Made by a program: the position numbers and the translations under genes. Shown in pieces: positions 6,581 through 11,627 of a DNA stretch of 11,627 bases. The notes below the pieces were generated by a model. The model saw only the letters and a list, made by a program, of their open reading frames with translations. It did not search any database and had not been told where the DNA came from. Source of the DNA: Kangiella sp. (GTDB taxonomy: Bacteria; Pseudomonadota; Gammaproteobacteria; Enterobacterales; Kangiellaceae); the NCBI GenBank assembly GCA_026195755.1, contig JAPHRL010000173.1, forward strand, positions 1-11,627, written 5' to 3'. The first letter of the stretch is position 1, and each line of letters starts with the position of its first letter.

Positions 6581-8017
6581 ATGGAGCTGCTCGATGCTGT
6601 GCTGCTGGCGAGAATTCAATTCGCTTTTACCATCGCGTTTCATATTATCTTTCCTGGCTTATCCATCGGATTAGCCGCTTATCTCGCTGTTCTTGAAGGC
6701 CTCTGGCTGAAAACCGGTAAATCGGTTTACCTCGCTGCATTTAAATATTGGCTCAAAATCTTCTCCATCATTTTTGGTATGGGCGTGGTGTCCGGCGTGG
6801 TGATGAGCTATCAGATTGGCACTAACTGGAGTGTCTTTTCTGATAAAACCGGTCCCGTGCTTGGTCCGCTTATGGGCTATGAGGTTCTGTCAGCCTTTTT
6901 CCTTGAAGCCGGCTTCTTAGGCGTCATGCTGTTTGGCATGAACAAAGTGGGGAAGGGCTTGCATTTCTTTGCTACCGTAATGGTTTCAATCGGTACCCTG
7001 ATGTCTGCTTTCTGGATCCTGAGCGTTAATAGCTGGATGCAAACACCAACTGGCTATGCGATTAACGAGGTGGGGCAGTTTATTGTCGCAGACTGGTTCG
7101 AGGTGATCTTTAACCCTTCATTTCCTTATCGATTAGCGCACATGACAACGGCGGCTTTCTTGAGCACAGCCTTTTTGGTCGGTGGTGTCGGTGCCTGGCA
7201 TTTGTTCAAGGCTCGCAAGAAAGGGGAGCGCAATGAAGTGGCGCGCTTGATGTTCTCCATGGCAATGTGGATGGCAGCCCTGGTTGCACCTCTGCAATTG
7301 CTGATTGGCGATCTGCATGGGCTCAACACCTTGGAGCATCAGCCCGCTAAAGTCGCGGCAATGGAAGGCAATTACCACACTCAAAAAGGTGCACCGCTGT
7401 ATTTATTTGGTTTGCCGAATAGCGAAACAGAGACCGTTGATTACGCCATCAAAATCCCCAAAGCAGCCAGCTTTATTCTGACTCATGATCCTGATGGTGA
7501 GCTGGTTGGCCTCGATCAATTTCCCAAAGATGAATGGCCAAATGTGCCAATTGTGTTCTGGAGTTTCCGCCTCATGTTGGCGATTGGTATGGGCATGATT
7601 GCGATAGGTTTCTGGAGTCTGTATTTACGCGCTCGCAAGAAACTTTATGATTCGCCCATGCTGTTGCGAGTAGCCATTGTGTTCGCTCCGTCTGGCATTA
7701 TCGCAACCCTGGCTGGCTGGTTTGTCACCGAAGTAGGGCGCCAACCTTATACGGTTTACGGCTTGTTAAAAACCGCTGACTCGGCTTCACCGCTAGATGC
7801 ACCAGCGGTCGCCACCTCATTACTGGCCTTCATGCTGGTTTACTTTATCGTGTTTGGAGCGGGTGTCTGGTACACCATGCGCTTGATGGGCAAGCGGCCA
7901 TCGCAAGTCATCGAAGTCGATGACGATTCGCAAACTACCGTGTTCCTATCCAATCGGGTGGCCAGTAAGTCTGATGGCACAGCAGATGGTAAAAAAGGGA
8001 GGGTGACCAATGATTGA
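6581..8017 (+). CDS. cioA: Cytochrome bd-type quinol oxidase subunit I, cyanide-insensitive (CioA) type
   Basis: 478 residues. Inner-membrane subunit that oxidises quinol and carries hemes b558, b595 and d, reducing O2 to water. Key residues are present: H21 (FHIIFP; heme b595 ligand, E. coli H19), E101 and E109 (GYEVLSAFFLEAGF; E. coli E99/E107), H187 (YRLAHMT; heme b558, E. coli H186) and M332 (FWSFRLM; E. coli M393). The quinol loop retains K257 and E262 (HQPAKVAAMEG) but is short, as in the CIO subfamily, which argues against the E. coli CydA long-loop form. AAGGAGG (6568-6574) lies 6 bases before ATG 6581; the ATG at 6577 is out of frame. The gene overlaps subunit II by 8 bases and an FNR-like box lies upstream. 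Calling it CioA rather than CydA rests on loop length and sequence flavour; cyanide resistance itself is not demonstrated. Confidence 0.95.
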   Translation: MELLDAVLLARIQFAFTIAFHIIFPGLSIGLAAYLAVLEGLWLKTGKSVYLAAFKYWLKIFSIIFGMGVVSGVVMSYQIGTNWSVFSDKTGPVLGPLMGYEVLSAFFLEAGFLGVMLFGMNKVGKGLHFFATVMVSIGTLMSAFWILSVNSWMQTPTGYAINEVGQFIVADWFEVIFNPSFPYRLAHMTTAAFLSTAFLVGGVGAWHLFKARKKGERNEVARLMFSMAMWMAALVAPLQLLIGDLHGLNTLEHQPAKVAAMEGNYHTQKGAPLYLFGLPNSETETVDYAIKIPKAASFILTHDPDGELVGLDQFPKDEWPNVPIVFWSFRLMLAIGMGMIAIGFWSLYLRARKKLYDSPMLLRVAIVFAPSGIIATLAGWFVTEVGRQPYTVYGLLKTADSASPLDAPAVATSLLAFMLVYFIVFGAGVWYTMRLMGKRPSQVIEVDDDSQTTVFLSNRVASKSDGTADGKKGRVTND

Positions 8018-9041
8018 TTCTATGACGATTGCGTCTTCAGGCATAGATTACGCTATGATCTGGGCCGGGCTGATTGCCTTTGCAGTGCTCGCCTATATTA
8101 TCCTCGACGGATTTGATCTGGGTATTGGCATTCTGTTCCCCTTTATCAAAAGCAAAACCGATCAAGAAACGGCCATGAATTCGGTGGCGCCCATCTGGGA
8201 TGGCAACGAAACCTGGCTGGTGCTCGGTGGTGGCGGCCTCTTTGCCGTATTCCCATTAGCCTATGCAGTGATTATGCCAGCCCTCTACATGCCGATTATT
8301 GTAATGTTGCTCGGTTTGATCTTCCGTGGTGTGGCCTTTGAGTTTCACTGGCGCACCAAAAACTCGCAAGACTGGTGGGATCGCGGTTTCTTCCTCGGTT
8401 CGTTGGTTGCTACTTTGTGTCAGGGCATCGCGCTCGGCGCATTGGTGCAGGGCATTACCGTTGCTGATCGTGCCTATGCTGGCGGTTGGTGGGATTGGTT
8501 AACACCCTTCAGTATCACAACCGGCATTGCCTTAGCAGTGGGTTACGTGCTGTTGGGGGCAACCTGGCTCAATATGAAAACCACAGGCGAACTACAAAAA
8601 CAGTCCGTTCAATTTGCCAAAATCGCAGCCTGGCTGACCTTGCTCTTTATTGGCATCATCAGTCTGTGGATGGTGTTTATCGAACAGCAATACTTGCATC
8701 GCTGGTTTGATGCGCCGAATCTTTACTACTTGATCATTGTGCCATTAGCTGTGTTGTTCTGCGGTTTTCAGCTACTCAATGGCTTGCGCAAAGGTCGTGA
8801 AAATAGCCCATTCTTTTATGCTATTGGTCTGTTTGTACTGAGTTACATCGGTATTCTAATCAGCTTCTATCCTAATCTTGTACCGCCTTCGATTACCATC
8901 TGGCAAGCAGCCGCTCCGGATGATAGTTTGAAATTCCTGCTAGTGGGCGCGGTAGCATTACTACCGATTATTATTGGCTACACTGCTTATGCATACTGGG
9001 TCTTCCGCGGTAAGGTTAAAGCGGATGAGGCTTATCACTGA
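8010..9041 (+). CDS. cioB: Cytochrome bd-type quinol oxidase subunit II (CioB/CydB)
   Basis: 343 residues, normal for the family, with about eight or nine membrane helices. It pairs with subunit I in the inner membrane to form the bd oxidase. Hallmarks: LDGFDLGIG (32-40), WDGNETWLV (63-71), RGVAFEFHW (106-114) and the late SFYPNLVPPSITIWQAAA segment (about 287-304). ATG 8010 overlaps the end of subunit I (stop at 8015-8017), with GGGAGGG (7997-8003) placed 6 bases before it; a second in-frame ATG at 8022 is less well placed. The overlap implies translational coupling and fixed stoichiometry. The last base of the stop codon is shared with the next start codon (TGATG at 9039-9043). Confidence 0.95.
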   Translation: MIDSMTIASSGIDYAMIWAGLIAFAVLAYIILDGFDLGIGILFPFIKSKTDQETAMNSVAPIWDGNETWLVLGGGGLFAVFPLAYAVIMPALYMPIIVMLLGLIFRGVAFEFHWRTKNSQDWWDRGFFLGSLVATLCQGIALGALVQGITVADRAYAGGWWDWLTPFSITTGIALAVGYVLLGATWLNMKTTGELQKQSVQFAKIAAWLTLLFIGIISLWMVFIEQQYLHRWFDAPNLYYLIIVPLAVLFCGFQLLNGLRKGRENSPFFYAIGLFVLSYIGILISFYPNLVPPSITIWQAAAPDDSLKFLLVGAVALLPIIIGYTAYAYWVFRGKVKADEAYH

Positions 9042-9181
9042 TGAACCAGGATAAGGTTGATGAGAAAAGGCAAGTCGACAAACCCGCCTGGAAAAAGATC
9101 CTGTGGTTTGTTGGCTTATGGTTATCCGGGGTTTTAACCCTGGCAACCATTGGTTATGGCATCAGGCTTTTTCTGGGGTAA
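9041..9181 (+). CDS. DUF2474-type small membrane protein, putative accessory subunit of the bd oxidase
   Basis: 46 residues, starting MNQDKVDEK and ending GYGIRLFLG. A charged N-terminal stretch (1-19, with WKK at 17-19) is followed by one hydrophobic helix (about 20-39). This size and pattern, and its place directly after subunit II of a CIO-type oxidase, match the DUF2474 family, single-helix proteins comparable in position to CydX of E. coli, which stabilises the bd oxidase. The ATG shares one base with the stop of cioB, and GAGG (9027-9030) lies 10 bases upstream. The assignment is from context and topology; a single-helix protein gives little sequence signal. It is short enough to be missed by many gene callers. 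Confidence 0.8.
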   Translation: MNQDKVDEKRQVDKPAWKKILWFVGLWLSGVLTLATIGYGIRLFLG

Positions 9182-9201
9182 CGAAGAAGTAGGAAAACAA
9201 T

Positions 9202-9594
9202 ATGAATCTTAATCAAGTTACACTACCCGTAAATGACATACCGAAAGCGACAGAATTCTACCGGCGGCTGGGTTTTGTGCAGATCGTCGATTCGCCGCAT
9301 TATGCTCGGTTTGAGTGTCCTGCTCGTTCTGATAGTCCTGAGCCCTCAACTTTTTCTCTGATGCTGGAGCCAGAAACCAACGGCTCGGGCGCAACCATTT
9401 ACTTTGAGCATGAAGCTCTCGATGAGTGGGTTGATGAGCTTATTGAAAAAGGTTTTGAGTTTGAGCAATTGCCAACTGACATGAGCTATCTGTGGCGAGA
9501 AGCCATTCTTCATGATCCCAGTGGCAATAAGATTAAATTGTATTGGGCTGGCGACAACAGGCTCAATCCGCCATGGCGAGTCGAAATAAGCTAA
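9202..9594 (+). CDS. VOC (glyoxalase/bleomycin-resistance fold) family protein
   Basis: 130 residues, the length of one paired beta-alpha-beta-beta-beta unit. The start NQVTLPVNDIPKATEFYRRLGF (4-25) and the end WREAILHDPSGNKIKLYW (98-115) are clear VOC signatures. AGGA (9191-9194) lies 7 bases before the ATG. It starts 20 bases after the DUF2474-type gene, with no terminator between, so it probably belongs to the oxidase operon. The usual metal ligands are not intact: the first-strand His is Q5 (Gln can serve in some glyoxalases), no His is seen at the start of the second half (GATIYFE), and the final Glu position in IxLY is K112. I therefore expect a metal-independent binding protein or a divergent enzyme rather than glyoxalase I. 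The substrate is unknown. Confidence 0.88.
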   Translation: MNLNQVTLPVNDIPKATEFYRRLGFVQIVDSPHYARFECPARSDSPEPSTFSLMLEPETNGSGATIYFEHEALDEWVDELIEKGFEFEQLPTDMSYLWREAILHDPSGNKIKLYWAGDNRLNPPWRVEIS

Positions 9595-9607
9595 GCTTTT
9601 CCATTGT

Positions 9608-9630
9608 TATGACTAAAAGTCATATTTCTT
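9608..9630 (+). terminator. Weak hairpin terminator after the VOC gene
   Basis: TATGACT (9608-9614), loop AAA, AGTCATA (9618-9624), followed by TTTCTT. The 7-bp stem is AT-rich and the T tract is interrupted, so termination may be partial. Confidence 0.4.
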
Positions 9631-9643
9631 GATATATATCAAG
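9628..9643. promoter_or_regulatory. Perfect FNR/ANR-consensus box
   Basis: CTTGATATATATCAAG is a perfect 16-bp palindrome that contains TTGAT-ATAT-ATCAA (9629-9642), matching all 10 defined FNR/ANR consensus bases. TACAAT (9678-9683) downstream is a plausible -10 element, 45 bp centre to centre. The site lies between the VOC gene and the diguanylate cyclase, so the cyclase is the likely target. Confidence 0.7.
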
Positions 9644-9690
9644 ATTCTCTAATATTTTGCTAGTTAATGAATAACCCTACAATATATCTG

Positions 9691-9719
9691 TGTTAAAATT
9701 AACCAAGCTCTGGTATAAA
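9691..9719 (+). promoter_or_regulatory. Candidate extended -10 promoter for the diguanylate cyclase
   Basis: TGGTATAAA (9711-9719) has the TGn extension before TATAAA; TGTTAA (9691-9696) is a poor -35 at 17 bp. The site lies 134 bases before the chosen start codon, leaving a long untranslated leader. Confidence 0.35.
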
Positions 9720-9852
9720 ACTAGCGCTTCCTAGGGACTTGGGGATGTTATTGTGTACTCATTGAGTGCAATTATGGATAAGTTGCCATGAGTTAATAGC
9801 GGGTTCTCCTTTCTTCTTTGAGCCTGCTTTATCATCCATAATCGATATAGTA

Positions 9853-10899
9853 ATGGCAAAGAACACTGTTCAAAAGAGTACAGTTACTAAGAGCACAGTT
9901 TCTAAGAGCACTGACTCTATTTCATCCGATCTGCTCGCCGAAGCTTTGAAAGCAACGGTGGATGGCATTGTCATATCAGAAATTATTGGTGATGGTTGTC
10001 GCATCATTTTTGTTAATCCCGCCTTTGAATCATTAATCGGCTATACTGCAGATGAAGTGATTGGTAATGATTATTGGCTTTATATTCAAGGCACTGAAGA
10101 GCAGCCAGAAATTGAAACGTTACGTCAAACGATTGCTAATCGAGAATCATGCCGCGTCACTTTCCGCAATCATAAAAAGTCCGGCGAACCTTTCTGGAGT
10201 GAGTTGAGTATTTCTCCGGTGTTTTCTGGTAATGGTCAGTTAACGCATTACATCGCAGTACAAAAAGATGTGACCCAGAGAGTCGAAAAAGAGCAAAGCA
10301 TTCAGGAAAGGCACGAAAGCCTTTTGAGTTTGAAGGATGAGTTGCAAGAACTGGCTAGCCGTGATGCTTTAACCGGTTTACATAATCGCCGTTACTTTGC
10401 GCAGGAACTGGATCGTTTGTGGGCAGTACATCAAAGGCTCGAAGCAACCATGGCAGTAATCTTTATCGATATTGATAGCTTCAAGTTGTACAACGATCAC
10501 TATGGTCATCTGGAAGGCGACAAAGCTTTGAAAGCAGTGGCCGGTGTTATTGCTGAAAGTTTCTCCCGAAAAGCAGACCTGGTTGCTCGGTTTGGTGGTG
10601 AGGAATTTGTGGTTGTCGCAACCTTGGAAAATGGGGTCGATTGTTTATTGCAGCACCTTGAGCAACTAAGACAATCTATCATCGATCTTAAAATTGAAAA
10701 CCAATATTCAGCGGTTAGCCCATATCTCACTATCAGCACCGGCGTTTGTTACGGAATCCCCCCTAAAGACTCCAGTTCCTCATTGTTCACCCGTGATGCA
10801 GATATTGCCATGTATCAAGCCAAGAAAACCGGTCGTAATCGTATCGAAGTGGTCAGTTACGAGCCCGATGAAGAGCTAGTCCTAAAACCTGCTTCCTGA
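9853..10899 (+). CDS. Diguanylate cyclase with LOV-like PAS sensor domain (PAS-GGDEF)
   Basis: 348 residues from ATG 9853; makes cyclic di-GMP from two GTP. Soluble, with no membrane helix. Residues 3-22 are four pentapeptide repeats of the form K-S-T-V-x. A PAS domain follows (about 28-143): FVNPAFESLIGYTADEVIG, FRNHKKSGEPFWSELSISPV and HYIAVQKDVTQR resemble LOV domains closely, but the GRNCRFLQG cysteine region reads GNDYWLYIQG and has no Cys. A short helical linker (144-168) leads to GGDEF (about 169-335): DALTGLHNRR, FIDIDSFKLYND (D206), GGEEF active site (248-252) and an RKAD inhibitory site (239-242) five residues before it, so product inhibition is expected. No EAL domain. The start is uncertain: an in-frame GTG at 9766 would add 29 residues, and neither start has a clear Shine-Dalgarno. 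A perfect FNR box lies upstream. Confidence 0.93.
   Translation: MAKNTVQKSTVTKSTVSKSTDSISSDLLAEALKATVDGIVISEIIGDGCRIIFVNPAFESLIGYTADEVIGNDYWLYIQGTEEQPEIETLRQTIANRESCRVTFRNHKKSGEPFWSELSISPVFSGNGQLTHYIAVQKDVTQRVEKEQSIQERHESLLSLKDELQELASRDALTGLHNRRYFAQELDRLWAVHQRLEATMAVIFIDIDSFKLYNDHYGHLEGDKALKAVAGVIAESFSRKADLVARFGGEEFVVVATLENGVDCLLQHLEQLRQSIIDLKIENQYSAVSPYLTISTGVCYGIPPKDSSSSLFTRDADIAMYQAKKTGRNRIEVVSYEPDEELVLKPAS
9859..9918 (+). repeat. Four tandem 15-bp repeats encoding K-[SN]-T-[VD]-x
   Basis: Four imperfect units (9859-9873, 9874-9888, 9889-9903, 9904-9918) share the pattern AAGAGcACaGTTnCT and encode KNTVQ, KSTVT, KSTVS and KSTDS just after the cyclase start codon. Unit number may vary by slippage without changing the frame. 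Confidence 0.8.
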
Positions 10900-10936
10900 T
10901 CTTGCCAACCAAGTCTAAGCTGATCCAGAATGGCAC

Positions 10937-11131
10937 ATGCTTAGACAAATCGAATCCATCATTTATTGTCCTTATTGCGGTGAGCCGCAAACCATCCTTA
11001 TTGATCCCTCCATTATGCAACAGTCGTATATTGAAGATTGTCAGATCTGCTGTCGTCCTATTGAGTTTCAAGTGCAGGTTTCCGCTGACGGCGAAGATGT
11101 CAGTATCGTGACGGGAACAGACAACGAATAA
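10937..11131 (+). CDS. CPXCG-motif cysteine-rich small protein
   Basis: 64 residues, starting MLRQIESIIYCPYCGEP. Cysteines at 11 and 14 (CPYCG) and at 35, 38 and 39 (DCQICCRPI) form a small zinc-ribbon-like set, the pattern of the 'CPXCG motif-containing cysteine-rich protein' family found in many gammaproteobacteria, of unknown function. The acidic C-terminal end is typical. The start codon lies 37 bases after the cyclase stop, without a strong Shine-Dalgarno and without a terminator between, so co-transcription is possible. Metal binding is inferred from cysteine spacing. The protein is too small for a catalytic role to be proposed. Confidence 0.88.
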   Translation: MLRQIESIIYCPYCGEPQTILIDPSIMQQSYIEDCQICCRPIEFQVQVSADGEDVSIVTGTDNE

Positions 11132-11198
11132 CTATGCACTCCACGTATACCAGCTATCAATTTCTATGCGTTGAAGTTATTTCTAACGCGACCTAAGC

Positions 11199-11228
11199 TA
11201 ACTCCTGTAAACCAAACTTAAGGAGTTG
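11199..11228 (+). promoter_or_regulatory. Hairpin that can sequester the pirin gene Shine-Dalgarno
   Basis: AACTCCT (11200-11206) is the exact reverse complement of AGGAGTT (11221-11227), which contains the Shine-Dalgarno of the next gene; a flanking T-G pair can add one step. The loop is 14 bases. If it forms in the mRNA, it would limit ribosome access, as in simple translational switches. A 7-bp match may also be chance. Confidence 0.4.
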
Positions 11229-11230
11229 TT

Positions 11231-11627
11231 ATGTTAATTCGTCGAGCTAATGAGCGTGGGAACTTTGACTTCGGTTGGCTGAATACTTCGCACACCTTTT
11301 CCTTCGGGCATTATTACGATCCGAAGTTTATGGGTTATGAAAGCTTGCGGGTGATTAACGATGACAAGGTTCGCGCGGGTGCTGGCTTTCAAACCCACGG
11401 CCATCAGAATATGGAAATTGTCTCTTATGTTTTAGAGGGTGCCTTGGCGCATAAAGACAGCATGGGCAATGTGGAGCGACTCCCAGCAGGTGAGTTCCAG
11501 TTAATGAGTGCTGGCACCGGTGTCACTCATAGTGAATACAATCCATCGAAAACTGATGATTTGGAGTTTTTGCAAATCTGGATTATGCCGAATGAGTATG
11601 GCATCGAGCCGGGTTATCAACAAAAAC
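11231..11627 (+). CDS. Pirin family protein (3' partial)
   Basis: 132 residues are visible; the gene runs off the window. Pirins are bicupin proteins with a metal site in the N-terminal cupin; some bacterial members, such as E. coli YhhW, have quercetin 2,3-dioxygenase activity. Visible marks: the N-terminal RRANERG...W.NTSHTFSFGHYYDP segment (4-31), which is very characteristic; metal ligands H56 and H58 (THGHQNMEI), H100 and E102 (THSE); and FLQIWIMP (113-120). All four ligands are intact. AGGAG (11221-11225) lies 5 bases before ATG 11231. The physiological substrate cannot be told from the sequence. Confidence 0.95.
   Translation, partial: MLIRRANERGNFDFGWLNTSHTFSFGHYYDPKFMGYESLRVINDDKVRAGAGFQTHGHQNMEIVSYVLEGALAHKDSMGNVERLPAGEFQLMSAGTGVTHSEYNPSKTDDLEFLQIWIMPNEYGIEPGYQQK

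Noticed and set aside
7126..7384. Minus-strand open frames inside cioA
   Set aside because: Antisense frames within a strongly conserved membrane-protein gene; no independent support.
9745..9765. Six-codon upstream frame (ATG to TGA) after GGGG, before the diguanylate cyclase
   Set aside because: Very short, no run of regulatory codons, and no attenuator-like hairpins follow; likely chance.
9766..9852. GTG start giving a 29-residue extension of the diguanylate cyclase
   Set aside because: No Shine-Dalgarno and the extension does not look like a known domain or signal peptide; ATG 9853 preferred, though not proven.

Overview
The window looks like chromosomal DNA of a Gram-negative, probably marine gammaproteobacterium. 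The pointers are an outer-membrane TonB-dependent receptor, a GlyGly-CTERM surface protein, FNR-type operator sequences, a cyanide-insensitive-type cytochrome bd operon and a REP-associated tyrosine transposase (RAYT). A Kangiella-like lineage is only a guess. All genes lie on the + strand and no tRNA, rRNA or CRISPR array was seen.

Layout. (1) 1-3063: the C-terminal part of a large secreted multidomain protein (carboxypeptidase-regulatory-like, choice-of-anchor-J-like, propeller-like and Calx-beta segments) ending in a GlyGly-CTERM rhombosortase sorting tail, closed by a strong terminator. (2) 3147-5536: a TonB-dependent receptor followed after 29 nt by a small four-helix membrane protein. 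(3) 5544-6375: a RAYT gene bracketed by five REP-like palindromes, two on the left (an inverted pair) and three on the right (an inverted pair plus a single unit). (4) 6376-9594: a promoter region with an FNR-like box, then cytochrome bd subunits I and II, an unlisted 46-residue DUF2474-type protein, and a VOC-family protein, all tightly spaced as one operon. (5) 9595-10899: a perfect FNR-consensus palindrome upstream of a PAS-GGDEF diguanylate cyclase whose sensor domain is LOV-like but lacks the flavin-adduct cysteine. (6) 10937-11131: a small CPXCG zinc-ribbon-like protein. (7) 11231-11627: the start of a pirin-family gene whose Shine-Dalgarno can pair with its own leader.

How the parts fit. 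The strongest functional theme is oxygen and redox. A high-affinity bd-type quinol oxidase operon and a c-di-GMP-producing enzyme with a possible flavin redox sensor sit next to each other and each carries an FNR-like site. Region 3 is a textbook RAYT/REP locus, but its palindrome family has its own sequence (core GATGGGTTA...TAACCCATC with an invariant ATAG at the foot). No clearly new multi-gene defence or biosynthetic system was found. The most unusual items are the Cys-less LOV-type cyclase with its perfect FNR box and the architecture of the REP family.
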